A stretch of DNA of 64,000 bases from Pirellulales bacterium (GTDB lineage: Bacteria; Planctomycetota; Planctomycetia; Pirellulales; JAEUIK01). The notes beneath the pieces were generated by a model. It made no database searches and had not been told where the DNA came from. It saw only the letters and a program-made list of their open reading frames with translations. The position numbers were made by a program, and so were the translations under genes. Numbering within the stretch: the stretch's first letter is position 1; every line of letters begins with the position of its first letter. Below, piece by piece: positions 8,626 to 17,476 of this stretch. The DNA lies in the NCBI GenBank assembly GCA_019745975.1, contig JAIESQ010000078.1, positions 28,187-92,186 of the forward strand, written 5' to 3'.

Positions 8626-8979
8626 TCAACGCGGATGAATGTTCGTGTTGGTGGCCGGCGGATCGCCGTGCTCGTCCCCAGTGCGGTTGTCGCCGATCTC
8701 GCTGGCCTGGCGCTCCTGGAGCGCTTGCTCGATCGCCGCCTGCCGCTCGGCGAATTTCAGTTTCGACGAACGTGTCGCACCGCCCGAGGATTGGATCGTC
8801 GCACCGACGAAGTCCAGGACCACCAGCAAAATCATGCCGACCAGTAGACCATACGCCAGGACCACCGTCCCGCGTGCGATGCGAGCCATGAAGGTCTGCG
8901 ACGGCGCGTCTTTCACACTTGGAAGGTGATGCCGTGAACGGTCCTCGCTTGTCCCGTCATTTGGTTTCGATTCGTCCAT
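8626..8979 (-). CDS. Small single-pass membrane protein, tandem paralogue 2
   Basis: A 117-residue paralogue of the 8239-8580 product, with MARIARG, a membrane segment (about 32-54), and a helix with AAIEQALQERQA, ending in a polar tail. The start at 8979 has GGAGAGG seven bases upstream. The duplication includes upstream DNA: both genes have a CTTTTTTTC run, then GGAGAG, then CCCATGGA. The open frame continues upstream of 8979 into the remains of a radical SAM gene, but that extension is not part of this protein. Confidence 0.75.
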   Translation of the reverse strand: MDESKPNDGTSEDRSRHHLPSVKDAPSQTFMARIARGTVVLAYGLLVGMILLVVLDFVGATIQSSGGATRSSKLKFAERQAAIEQALQERQASEIGDNRTGDEHGDPPATNTNIHPR

Positions 8980-9051
8980 GGGATGCCTCTCCAGAAAAAA
9001 AGAAGGATGAAGACTTGCACCGATTGAATCCGAGGCAGGTGGCCTGAGAAC

Positions 9052-9147
9052 AACCACGCGGCGCAGCTTGTCACCCGTGTAGCAGTACGTGCAGCGCAGG
9101 TTGCACGCGTGGTTGACGACGAGCGTAAGGCCAAAGTTCGCGTACAT
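9052..9147 (-). pseudogene. Truncated radical SAM protein, first ~32 codons
   Basis: Translation from the ATG at 9147 gives MYANFGLTLVVNHACNLR and then CTYCYTGDKLRR. This is a textbook N-terminus of a radical SAM enzyme of the SPASM/sulfatase-maturase type, with all three cysteines of CxxxCxxC. After about 32 codons the similarity stops and the frame runs into the leader of the small membrane protein gene. The rest of the SAM barrel is absent here. It is a relic, probably cut when the adjacent duplicated genes arose, and would not encode a working enzyme. Confidence 0.7.
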
Positions 9148-9370
9148 CGCCGGTTCCGGACGGCAAATGATGCGACAGAAAACGTCGACGCGAGACGAGA
9201 CGCTCGCATTCTCGACATTATCCAGCGAAGTTGCAACAGAGTTTAATTGTTAGCGAGCTAAGGCTCACGGCAGACAGATGAGATTCGACAGCGTCTCGAA
9301 AGCGCGGGGAGAGCGGAATCAATTACGCGTTGACCTGCTGCAAACGCGCGGCGTCGGTGTCTCAGTCGGG

Positions 9371-11302
9371 TTATTTACGTGTGTCCCCAGCGTCACGCCG
9401 GATGAGCACCACCCAATCTTCCGCGGCATTGCTTGGCGGAGGGCCAAGCTCGTCGAGAACGCCGCCGGTAATCGGTTGCACCTCGCCAGCGAACTCGCCC
9501 GAGCGCGGGTTGAACCAGCGCTGGGTGGCGGCGCCGGAGAGATCGCGAAGATCGAGCGTGCCGGTCGCTGACGCCGACGGCAGATAGACCGCGTAGCACT
9601 GGCCGCGTTTGACGAACACTTGCGGCCCGAGCGCCGCCTTGCGCCCGCGGCCGACGCCAATCTCGATCGTGGCGGCCCCTTGTGACAGGTCGTCGGCGGG
9701 CTCCATCTCCCAGAAGGGAAGCTGCTCCTCGAGGAAACGCCGCGCGATCGCCAGGTAGCGCCAGAGCCGGACGCGCTCGTGGGTTTTGAAGCTGTCGGTA
9801 GCGAGCAAGTCGTCGAGAATGAACTCGAGCTGGCCACCGGAGAAGTAGGTCGGCCAGATCTTCTCGCGGCGGTGCCCGTCGGCATCGTCGACCGGAACGT
9901 GCGACGCCGCCTGGCCGCGATCGAGCGTGAACTCGTCGAGACAGATCGGGAGTGGCCGGCCGGCCTGGCGCGTGGCGGTGCGCAGGTCTTCAGTCACTTC
10001 GTGGTTCGGCCGCTGATTGAGCTGGACCGAGGTGGTGCTGAAGCGCTCGTCGCCAAAGGTGAAGCGGAGCGCGGCGAGGGGATCGCCGGCGCTGTGAACC
10101 GTGACGGGATGATCGTAAGGATCGACGGCCCGCACGTAGTCGGCGAAGGCCCGTACGCGCTCGGGCCCGAAGTTGAAGTCAAGGTTGTACTCCTCGCAGA
10201 GGTTCCATTGCAGGGCCAGGTGATGGCCGAAGCGAGCGACGAGCTCGCGGTAGTAGAGCTTGCGCTCGGGGCCAAGCTCGCCGTCGTCGAGCTCGCGCTT
10301 GTTGGCCGCTTCAGCCTCGTTGAACACGAAGTGCAAGAAGATGCCTAGCCGCTGCGCGTGCGCAAACACGATCTCCCACTGCCGCAGCTTGCCGACGTCG
10401 AAGTGCAGATTGTCGTTGTCGGCGCTGCCGCGAGGGTTGATGGTACGCGACTGGCCGCTAGTTAAACTGTGCGTGTCACCACGGGATTCGCTCGACGACC
10501 ACGGCCACACATCCTTTCCATCGCCGCCGACGTTCATCGTCAAAAAGTAGATGCTGTTGACTTGCCGGCTGGCCAGGTAGTTGAGGGCGCCGATGATCGC
10601 CCGACCCTGCCCGTCGCCCCAATCGGGATCGCTGTCGCGCCAGTCGGTCGCGTGTGCCTGGTACTTGTGGTGTGCTGGCGTGCGATCGAAGCCGGCGTAG
10701 GCCAAGAAATTCTCCGGCTCGTCGGCGCCGCCGCGAAGCCAGTAGGGGCCGTCGACGAACTTCAGGTAATGACGGCCGACGTAGTCGAGCCGTCCCCATT
10801 TGAGGAAGCCGGGCGCGTCGAGGTCGCGCGGCGCGATCTCGAACGATCCTCCAGCGGCGAATTCGGCGAGGGGCTCACCGGCGTCGGCCGCCAGATCGAT
10901 CGCCACTAGCGGGCCGCGGCGAAACTCGGCCGTGTACTGCCAGGCGCCCGGCGCATCGGGAGTGAAACGCACGCGCCAGACATTTCCGCGCGGCCCGCCG
11001 GCGCCATCGCCATCGAAGCAGCCTGGGACGAAGAGCGGCTCGTGACCCGGCCGAGTGAATGTGACCTGCAGGCGGATATCGAGGAACGGATTGGGGTCGT
11101 CGTCGGTTTCGGCAGCCGCCGGGCCGACAAACGAGAGTGTCAACGGATGCCAGGTAGTCAGTCGGCCATCAATTCGTGCTTCGCCCCCGCGTGTAGCCGC
11201 GCAGGTAACTTCCAGCACGACAATCAACGGTGCAAATAGCTTGAGAGATCGCCAGAGTGGTCGACCAGCTTGATCGGCAGTTCGAGCACGGCGTGGTTTC
11301 AC
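9371..11302 (-). CDS. DUF5060 domain protein, secreted glycoside hydrolase-like
   Basis: A 643-residue secreted protein. After a signal peptide (about 1-40) comes a DUF5060 beta-sandwich ([32 protein letters not shown]), then a TIM-barrel region like those of apiosidase/DUF4038-type glycosidases, with WNLCEEYN and LDEF as candidate acidic catalytic positions. The C-terminus ([19 protein letters not shown], then WFNPRSGEF) resembles the putative collagen-binding domain PF12904. It should act on a polysaccharide outside the cytoplasm; the substrate is unknown. The GTG start at 11302 overlaps the mscL stop as GTGA, which decides between it and a TTG start at 11326. Confidence 0.85.
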   Translation of the reverse strand: MKPRRARTADQAGRPLWRSLKLFAPLIVVLEVTCAATRGGEARIDGRLTTWHPLTLSFVGPAAAETDDDPNPFLDIRLQVTFTRPGHEPLFVPGCFDGDGAGGPRGNVWRVRFTPDAPGAWQYTAEFRRGPLVAIDLAADAGEPLAEFAAGGSFEIAPRDLDAPGFLKWGRLDYVGRHYLKFVDGPYWLRGGADEPENFLAYAGFDRTPAHHKYQAHATDWRDSDPDWGDGQGRAIIGALNYLASRQVNSIYFLTMNVGGDGKDVWPWSSSESRGDTHSLTSGQSRTINPRGSADNDNLHFDVGKLRQWEIVFAHAQRLGIFLHFVFNEAEAANKRELDDGELGPERKLYYRELVARFGHHLALQWNLCEEYNLDFNFGPERVRAFADYVRAVDPYDHPVTVHSAGDPLAALRFTFGDERFSTTSVQLNQRPNHEVTEDLRTATRQAGRPLPICLDEFTLDRGQAASHVPVDDADGHRREKIWPTYFSGGQLEFILDDLLATDSFKTHERVRLWRYLAIARRFLEEQLPFWEMEPADDLSQGAATIEIGVGRGRKAALGPQVFVKRGQCYAVYLPSASATGTLDLRDLSGAATQRWFNPRSGEFAGEVQPITGGVLDELGPPPSNAAEDWVVLIRRDAGDTRK

Positions 11303-11721
11303 GTCGCATTTAGCTCCGACGTGCAATGCCCACAGCGGGTGGCCTTGGCCGGCACGCTCATCAGGCAGCGGGGGCAGTCGCGCGTCGCCGGAGTAGTCGC
11401 CGTGGGGGGCTTCTTCAAGCGGTTCATCTGCCTGACTACAAAGAAGATGGCGGCCGCCACGATTGCAAAATCGAGCACCGTGTTGATGAATGCGCCGTAG
11501 CGGATCGCGACGGCAGGCACGTCCCCCTTGGCGTCGCGGAGCGTGACGACGAGATTCGAGAAATCGACGTTGCCCAACAGCAACCCGATCGGCGGCATGA
11601 CGACGTCGGCCACGAGCGACGAGACGATCTTGCCGAAGGCGGCGCCGATGATGACGCCCACGGCCATGTCGACGACGTTGCCCTTAATGGCGAAATCGCG
11701 GAATTCCTTGAGGATCGACAT
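11299..11721 (-). CDS. mscL: Large-conductance mechanosensitive channel
   Basis: A 140-residue inner-membrane channel that opens under membrane tension and releases solutes in osmotic downshock. The N-terminal amphipathic helix and first membrane segment read [19 protein letters not shown] then [18 protein letters not shown], the family signature. The second membrane segment is [18 protein letters not shown]. The C-terminus carries a zinc-ribbon-like pair, CPRC and CGHC, present in some MscL proteins and absent from E. coli MscL. The gene is coupled by a four-base overlap to the DUF5060 gene downstream, with which it has no obvious functional link. Confidence 0.96.
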   Translation of the reverse strand: MSILKEFRDFAIKGNVVDMAVGVIIGAAFGKIVSSLVADVVMPPIGLLLGNVDFSNLVVTLRDAKGDVPAVAIRYGAFINTVLDFAIVAAAIFFVVRQMNRLKKPPTATTPATRDCPRCLMSVPAKATRCGHCTSELNAT

Positions 11722-11748
11722 CGTGTGTCCCCACTGACTCGGGTTTGA

Positions 11749-12273
11749 TTACTTCCATTCGGTCTCTTGCTTGAACTCGCGGAAACCGCGTTTGAGGTAG
11801 TTGGCCAGCGCGGCGGGATGATCGAGCGTGCAGGTATGGACCCAATAGCGCTCGGCGCCGCGCTCGAACGCCAACCGGATCGACTCGCTCAAGAGGTAGC
11901 CCCCCAGCCCGCGCCCGACGAATTCCGGCAGCAACCCGAAATAAGCCAGTTGCACGTCGCGCGGATTGGCGACGTCGAGCTCGAAGTAGCCATACGGAGT
12001 GCCGCGGAGATAGCCGACCCAGGTTTCGAGGCCGGGCCGCTCGGCGTAGTCACGCCATGCGTCGAGTGTCCAACCTAGCCTGTCGGTCCACTGCCAATCG
12101 CGGCCGACTTCGGTGTAGAAGAACCGATTTAGCTCGGGGAGCGGGATCTCGACCTGTCGCAAGGCCAGCGCGTCGGGGCCGAGTTCTTCGAGGCTCGCGG
12201 CGTCGGGCGGTGGAGCAGGGCAAAAATCGCCACGCGCCATTTCGAGAAAGTGAATCGTGACTTCGGTCGGCAT
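11749..12273 (-). CDS. GNAT family N-acetyltransferase
   Basis: A 174-residue GNAT protein. The acetyl-CoA loop is LLPEFVGRGLGGYLL and the C-terminal motif is HPAALANYLKRGFREF. The N-terminal half has the acceptor-binding region typical of the family. The substrate is not predictable. It is transcribed in the same direction as the DUF1501 gene (40-base gap) and mscL (27-base gap), so the genes may share a transcript. It shares only fold motifs with the acetyltransferase at 3934-4488. Confidence 0.88.
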   Translation of the reverse strand: MPTEVTIHFLEMARGDFCPAPPPDAASLEELGPDALALRQVEIPLPELNRFFYTEVGRDWQWTDRLGWTLDAWRDYAERPGLETWVGYLRGTPYGYFELDVANPRDVQLAYFGLLPEFVGRGLGGYLLSESIRLAFERGAERYWVHTCTLDHPAALANYLKRGFREFKQETEWK

Positions 12274-12313
12274 CTACCCGCAAAGCCTCAATTGCGATGG
12301 ATGGACGCGCGAC

Positions 12314-13795
12314 TTATGCGAACAGCCGCCGGAGTGGCGTCCCTTCGGCCAGGCGATAGGGACGGCCGCTGCCGTCGTGGATCACGCTCTCGGGATCGAG
12401 ACCAAAGCGCCAAAACAATGTCGCGGCCAGATCGCCCATACTGACGGGGTCGAGGGCCGGGTAGGCGCCGATCTTGTCGCTGGCGCCATAGGTGGTGCCG
12501 CCGCGCACGCCACCCCCAGAGAGCACGACGCTAAAGCAATCGGGCCAGTGGTCGCGACCACCGCTAGCGTTAATCTGTGGGGTGCGGCCAAACTCGCCGA
12601 TCCAAACGACAAGCGTGTCGTCCAGCAGTCCCCCTTGCAGCAAGTCGGAGACCAGGGCCGCGAAACCGCGGTCGGACGGCGGGAGCAACTGATCGCGCAG
12701 GCGGCCGAAGTTATCGACGTGGGTGTCCCAGTTATCCAAACCGTTGGTGACGTGATCGTAGACGCTCACGAATCGTACGCCGGCCTCGACCAGGCGGCGC
12801 GCCAACAGCAAGCTTTGCCCGAACCGCGTCCGCCCATAGCGATCTCGCGTACGGGCGTCCTCGCCGCCGAGATCAAGGGCGTGCCGTACTTCGCGTGAAT
12901 GTAGTAAAGAAAACGCCCGCTGGTAGAAGGCGTCGACGCGCTGAGTTGCTTCGACCGCGCCGAGCTGACGGCTTTGGGCGTCGATGCAGTCGAGCAGCCG
13001 TTGCCGCGCGTCGAGATCGGCCAGGCTGAGCGAGTTAGGCAACGACAGCTCGGGGACGCGGAAGTCGGAGCGATTTGGGTCGGCCAGCACCCGCAGCGGT
13101 TCGTGCGCAGCGCCGAGGAAGCCGGCGGTCTGCCCCGGCAGCATAACGACGTTGTACATGATGTGCGGCAACGCAACGTAGGGGGGAACCAGCGGCGCCC
13201 CGGGCAAGCTGTGGGCGAGCGCCGAGCCGTAACAGGGGAAATCGGTCGCCGGATCATTGGCCAGCAGCTCGAGATCGCCGCGCAAGGGAGTCCGACCCGA
13301 TAGTGCCTCGACTGCGGCCGAATTGTGGTTGCGCATCGGATGATGCACGCTGCGCACGATCGCCAGGTGCTCCATTACTTTGGCGCAATGCGGCAAGTGT
13401 TCAGCCACTGGCAGGCCGGGGACCGTGGTAGCAATCGGCGCGAACTGGCCGCGGACTTCGCGTGGAGCGTCGGGCTTGAGATCCCAGGTGTCGAGATGGC
13501 TGGGGCCGCCGTAAAGGAAGACCAGAATGCAGGAGCGAATCGGCTTGCCGCTGGGGGCTGCAGCCACCGCGGTCGCCCCGTTGGAGGTCGGGTCCGCTCC
13601 GCGCGCACGGCGTTCGCCGGCCGCCAGCAGGGTCGAAAGGTTCAATCCCAGCGCGCCAAGTCCGCCGATCTGCAGCAACCTGCGGCGCGGAATGCGTGAC
13701 GAATCGGTGCTGGCTCGCGCGCCAGTCGTGTGTTGGTTCGACCCAAGCCGAAGCTCTGCCAATCGTTGTGTCGTCAGGTCCGATTCATTACCCAC
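12314..13795 (-). CDS. DUF1501 family protein with Tat signal
   Basis: A 493-residue protein of the alkaline-phosphatase-like DUF1501 family, greatly expanded in planctomycetes. A twin-arginine signal (RRRLLQIGGLGALG, from about residue 37) directs export in folded form. The core shows LVFLYGGPSHLDTWDLKP near the start, VYDHVTNGLDNWDTHVDN in the middle and WIGEFGRTPQINASGGRDHW near the end, the usual metal-site-like motifs. In many planctomycetes a DUF1549/DUF1553 cytochrome partner lies next to such genes; none is seen here. The GTG at 13795 is chosen for its upstream GAGGTG; the open frame continues further without support. The enzymatic role of the family is unproven. Confidence 0.9.
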   Translation of the reverse strand: MGNESDLTTQRLAELRLGSNQHTTGARASTDSSRIPRRRLLQIGGLGALGLNLSTLLAAGERRARGADPTSNGATAVAAAPSGKPIRSCILVFLYGGPSHLDTWDLKPDAPREVRGQFAPIATTVPGLPVAEHLPHCAKVMEHLAIVRSVHHPMRNHNSAAVEALSGRTPLRGDLELLANDPATDFPCYGSALAHSLPGAPLVPPYVALPHIMYNVVMLPGQTAGFLGAAHEPLRVLADPNRSDFRVPELSLPNSLSLADLDARQRLLDCIDAQSRQLGAVEATQRVDAFYQRAFSLLHSREVRHALDLGGEDARTRDRYGRTRFGQSLLLARRLVEAGVRFVSVYDHVTNGLDNWDTHVDNFGRLRDQLLPPSDRGFAALVSDLLQGGLLDDTLVVWIGEFGRTPQINASGGRDHWPDCFSVVLSGGGVRGGTTYGASDKIGAYPALDPVSMGDLAATLFWRFGLDPESVIHDGSGRPYRLAEGTPLRRLFA

Positions 13796-14274
13796 TGGGC
13801 ACCTCGCAGCCGACGACGACTCACGCGCCGGTTGGGACTTTTCGTGGAATTCGAACAGTTTAGCTGCCGTTGGCAAATTGGGGCAACCTGCGGCGATCAG
13901 GTCTACACTGAAAGCCGCGGAAAAATGAGATTCTCGCGGCTCGCGTTTGTCGGACGAGGTACTTCGCAAGTCAAACGATGGTCCGCCGCGCGCGATCTTC
14001 AGTCAGCGCGGGTTGTTACAGCGCAACGCCCTAGCACGCAACAACAGGCGTGAGAAGTGAAGTGGAGCGCGATGAGGAATTTCTTTCTTTTTTGCGCTGC
14101 GAGCGGTAGAATCACGCCAGCCAGTGGTGGAACTGCCGACGTGGACAGCCGGCGCGATTTTCTCCGCCTGTCGCCAATTTTGCCGCTGGCATCGTAGCCA
14201 ATCCTTGTCGAGGTCGACGAACACCTCGAGGTAATCGGCGGATCGCCGAGATTTGCTGGCAGGAGCCAGTTACC
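13796..14274. other. Divergent intergenic region, 479 bases
   Basis: Spacer between the DUF1501 gene (minus) and a small membrane protein (plus). A TAGAAT hexamer at 14107-14112 could be a plus-strand -10, but no good -35 accompanies it. Open frames cross the region on the minus strand but have no ribosome site and no family resemblance, so I call nothing coding here. Confidence 0.5.
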
Positions 14275-14769
14275 GTGTTGGGCACCGCGCTTGTTGCCGC
14301 TGGAATTGTTGTTGGCGTGGTGGCCGTGGCGGCCTCGATCTGGCGACCGATTCGCGACGCCCGCCGCGAGGCGCGGTTTGTTCGGGCGGGCCAACAGTTT
14401 CACTTGCAGCGCGAGCGGCTCGAAGCCAGGTTTCTGAAACTGGCGGGCGAAAGCGGTAAACCGCGCGGCCTGCGCTGGGCCGATTGCGAGTTCGACGACT
14501 CGGTTGTTTACGCCCGCAATCGCAACACTGGCGATCTGTCGGCATTCGTCGGCGTGACAATCGCGTTCGAAGCGATCGAAGGGGGGGGCATGGAAGAGGT
14601 CGAAGCGGTAAGCAACCTGCGCGCGGCCACGGCCGTGTTTCAGTACGAACGTGGGAACTGGACAACGCACGGTCGGGCGATGTTCAATCTCAATCCCAGC
14701 CAGGCCATCGCCTTCTATCAGGGCCTGGTCGAACCGGTAGGCGAGCGCGCGGCGCGCCGGGCTTTTTAA
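14275..14769 (+). CDS. Hypothetical membrane-anchored protein
   Basis: A 164-residue protein with one N-terminal membrane segment (LGTALVAAGIVVGVVAVAASIW, residues 2-23) followed by a soluble domain with GLRWADCEFDDSVVYAR, suggesting a small alpha/beta fold exposed to one side of the membrane. The GTG start has AGGAG ten bases upstream. I do not recognise the family. It converges on the floA cluster (its end is 8 bases from the stop of the 236-residue gene). Confidence 0.7.
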   Translation: MLGTALVAAGIVVGVVAVAASIWRPIRDARREARFVRAGQQFHLQRERLEARFLKLAGESGKPRGLRWADCEFDDSVVYARNRNTGDLSAFVGVTIAFEAIEGGGMEEVEAVSNLRAATAVFQYERGNWTTHGRAMFNLNPSQAIAFYQGLVEPVGERAARRAF

Positions 14770-14777
14770 CGAGCGGG

Positions 14778-15488
14778 CTACCAATGTTCTTCGGGCCGCC
14801 GCAGAATCTCGTTGATGACCACCATTTGCCGCAGCGTGCTGCCGTCGGTCAGCAACGCAGCGATGCTTAGAGCCGGTGCAGGCGCTGGCGTCGATTCGTC
14901 GCCCGACGGCAAAGTAGCGTCGGCGAGCGTGCCCACGCGGTGCGAGAACACCCCCTGTAGCCGGGCCTCGTTGGCAGCTTCGGCAACCGCCACCCGCGTC
15001 GGACGCGCGGCGCGCTGTTCGAATTCACGCGTGTCGACGTGCTGGCGAACGTGTTGGCCGACCCCCTGCGCCAAGTCGGTCAATTGGTCCCCCGCTCGCT
15101 GTTGAGGGATTGCAGGTGGCCGCTTCGACGGACGCGCCATGCGCGGGGGGCTAACCGGCTGGCGCTGACGACGCGCAGGGGGCGCGGCAGGCGGCGCCGC
15201 GGCTGGCGGCATTGCGGCTGACGGGGTCGACCCGCTACGGCGGGCCTGCGCTTGTCGCAGGAATTCGGCGACCTCTTCGGCCGGATCGAGCGGGCGCTGG
15301 GCCGCTGGGCCGGGCGCGGCTGGCTGTCGCGGCGATTGCGGCAACCGGGGTTGCGGCTGCGCGGGGCGCGGTCGCGCGACCTGCTTCTCCGCGGCTTGCG
15401 TGGCGATCGCGCGCACGATCCAGCCAGCCACGACAATCACGACGATGCCGAGCTTGACTAGCGCGCCGATGTCGGCAACCGCGAGCAT
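14778..15488 (-). CDS. Hypothetical Pro/Ala/Gln-rich membrane-anchored protein
   Basis: A 236-residue protein: a membrane anchor at residues 8-30 (GALVKLGIVVIVVAGWIVRAI), then a long low-complexity, Pro/Ala/Gln-rich cytoplasmic linker with a helical island DPAEEVAEFLRQAQARR, then a basic C-terminal helix ending in NEILRRPEEHW. The start at 15488 has GGAAGAGA upstream. It follows floA by 49 bases in the same direction and is probably cotranscribed with it, so it may be an accessory of flotillin domains; that is inference from position. The longer frame upstream overlaps floA in antiphase and is an artefact. Confidence 0.7.
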   Translation of the reverse strand: MLAVADIGALVKLGIVVIVVAGWIVRAIATQAAEKQVARPRPAQPQPRLPQSPRQPAAPGPAAQRPLDPAEEVAEFLRQAQARRSGSTPSAAMPPAAAPPAAPPARRQRQPVSPPRMARPSKRPPAIPQQRAGDQLTDLAQGVGQHVRQHVDTREFEQRAARPTRVAVAEAANEARLQGVFSHRVGTLADATLPSGDESTPAPAPALSIAALLTDGSTLRQMVVINEILRRPEEHW

Positions 15489-15537
15489 ACGAGTTCTCTT
15501 CCTTTCGCCGCGCGAGGTACGACTGCGACGCGACGGG

Positions 15538-16614
15538 CTAACTCCCCTTACCGTCGCGCGCGGAGGGGGTGATTGTCGTGCCGGCAATCGCCCGCCGCAT
15601 TTCCGTATCGGCTTGCAAGTTACGGAGCTTGTAGTAGTCGCTGATTCCCAGCGTGCCCGACTGGAAAGCCTCGGCCATGGCGCGGGGGATCTCGGCCTCC
15701 GCACTGACGAGTTGGGCACGACTTTCTTCGATCTTGGCGACCATCTCCTGCTCGCGGGCCACGGCCATGGCGCGGCGACCTTCGGCGTTGGCACGGGCGA
15801 CCCGAGTGTCGGCTTCGGCCTGATCGGCCTGCAGGCGGGCGCCGATGTTGTCGCCAACGTCGATGTCGGCGATATCGATCGAGACGATTTCGAAGGCGGT
15901 TTGCGAATCAAGGCGCCGCGCGAGCACGGCTTTCGAGATGCGGTCGGGATTCTCCAGCACTTCGGTGTGCGTGTCGGCCGAACCGATGGCGCTGACAATC
16001 CCCTCGCCGACGCGGGCGATAATCGTCTCCTCGGTGGCACCACCGATCAACTGCTGCAGGTTGGCCCGCACGGTGACGCGCGCCTTGACCTTGAGTTGAA
16101 TGCCATTTTTGGCCACGGCATCGAGGGTCGCGCGGGCTGAATTCTGCGCCGGGCAATCGATCACCTTGGGATAGACGCTAGTTTGCACGGCTTCGAGCAC
16201 GTTGCGGCCGGCCAGGTCGATCGCGCGGGCCAGCTTGAAATCGAGGTTGATCATCTTGGCCTTCTTGGCGGCGATGATCGACTTGATGACGATGGGCACG
16301 TTGCCGCCGGCGAGGTAATGGGCTTCGAGCGCACGGCTGGTGATGCCGGTTTCGTCACCCAGTCCGGCCTGCACGGCCATGATCTTCGAGCGGACGATGA
16401 CCGCGGCATTGACCTTACGAAACGTCATGCCCATCAGGTCGAGCAGCCCGATGCCGGCGTCGGTCATGATGCATTGGATGTACAGCCGAAAGTAGCGCAA
16501 GATGACGAAGAACGCGATCAGCCCCACCAGGACGACGACGAACACGCCCGCAATCAACAGAATTTGCGATGGCGTCAGCGCGGCAAACACGATTCCTGAT
16601 CCATTTACCGACAT
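15538..16614 (-). CDS. floA: Flotillin-like protein FloA
   Basis: A 358-residue flotillin of the FloA/YqfA type, which organises functional membrane microdomains. A hairpin-forming membrane segment (about 15-45) leads into the SPFH domain ([30 protein letters not shown]), followed by an Ala/Glu/Arg-rich coiled-coil region with repeated EA and AR pairs (about 245-320). Length and order match the family closely. It lies next to two NfeD genes upstream; flotillin and NfeD genes are commonly paired and their products act together at the membrane. The start at 16614 is the expected one. Confidence 0.96.
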   Translation of the reverse strand: MSVNGSGIVFAALTPSQILLIAGVFVVVLVGLIAFFVILRYFRLYIQCIMTDAGIGLLDLMGMTFRKVNAAVIVRSKIMAVQAGLGDETGITSRALEAHYLAGGNVPIVIKSIIAAKKAKMINLDFKLARAIDLAGRNVLEAVQTSVYPKVIDCPAQNSARATLDAVAKNGIQLKVKARVTVRANLQQLIGGATEETIIARVGEGIVSAIGSADTHTEVLENPDRISKAVLARRLDSQTAFEIVSIDIADIDVGDNIGARLQADQAEADTRVARANAEGRRAMAVAREQEMVAKIEESRAQLVSAEAEIPRAMAEAFQSGTLGISDYYKLRNLQADTEMRRAIAGTTITPSARDGKGS

Positions 16615-16716
16615 GGGAGATGATCCTTGGGCGATCGCCGGCGGTAGGGCAGGTCCGGCACTTGCCTATTGTAGCGGCAACCTGGCGGCGAAACCGCGCC
16701 CGCGCGGAAATTGATC

Positions 16717-17316
16717 TTACCCGAGCGGCTGGTCGAAACCCTCGAGCCCCAACGACTCGATCGGCTGGGAAAGCGGGTCGCTGGGCTTGGCTGCGGCGGG
16801 CGGCTGCGGCGTTTCTTCCTCTTCTTCGACATCGATCGGGCGGACGACGATCCGCGCACCGTGTACCTCGACGACGCGCACGGGCGTGCCAGGCTCAATC
16901 GCCAGGCCCGGCGCGCTGGCATTGTAGCTGCGACCTTCGATCAGCACCGCGCCACTGGGGAGCATCAGGCTTTGCGCCACGCCTCGCTTGCCGACGAGCT
17001 GGCGAAATCGTTGCAGGGTTTCGTCGTCGGGAACGAGCTCGTCGCCCGAGGGAATCGTCAGCAGAATGCGACGGCCGATGGCCGTCGACGGCCAGAGGCG
17101 CAGCCCCAGCGCGACGACCGCCGGCAGCGCGACGATGGTCGTTGCCATCACCGCGAGGCCAAGATACGGCCCTTGGAAAAACGCCAACGCGATCGCCGCC
17201 ACGACGCAGAGGGCTGAGAGAATCCCCAGCACGCCTCCCGACGGCACGAACACCTCGAGCAAGACGAGCGCCAGCCCCAAAGCCAACAGCAGGATGGTCC
17301 AAATCAATAAAGTCAT
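16717..17316 (-). CDS. Short NfeD-like membrane protein
   Basis: A 199-residue protein with N-terminal membrane segments (MTLLIWTILLLALGLALVLL, then GVLGILSALCVVAAIALAFF, and a third segment near 55-75) and a C-terminal OB-fold NfeD domain (GKRGVAQSLMLPSGAVLIEG, then GTPVRVVEVHGARIVVRPID). It corresponds to the protease-free, flotillin-linked NfeD class. A polar tail rich in Glu and Pro follows. It sits 102 bases upstream of floA and downstream of the long NfeD gene, consistent with a membrane-microdomain operon. Confidence 0.9.
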   Translation of the reverse strand: MTLLIWTILLLALGLALVLLEVFVPSGGVLGILSALCVVAAIALAFFQGPYLGLAVMATTIVALPAVVALGLRLWPSTAIGRRILLTIPSGDELVPDDETLQRFRQLVGKRGVAQSLMLPSGAVLIEGRSYNASAPGLAIEPGTPVRVVEVHGARIVVRPIDVEEEEETPQPPAAAKPSDPLSQPIESLGLEGFDQPLG

Positions 17317-17476
17317 CGTGATCGAGCCGCGCGGTCGCGATGCGGGAAGCTGCAGGAGTTGGGTCAGCTTTGAGACAGATATAGCTTGCCGAGCCTGATT
17401 GTGCGAGCAACCGGCTGATCGAGATTCGCCGTGGACACGCTGCTTATGGCCGCAGTTTCCGCCGCGCTAGCCAGCT

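Noticed and set aside
13999..14784. A 261-codon minus-strand gene
   Set aside because: Opposes the 164-residue membrane protein, which has AGGAG and a clear membrane segment; the minus-strand product has no recognisable feature.
15489..16043. N-terminal extension of the 236-residue protein gene
   Set aside because: The frame runs antiphase through floA; the internal ATG at 15488 has a good ribosome site and starts a membrane segment.
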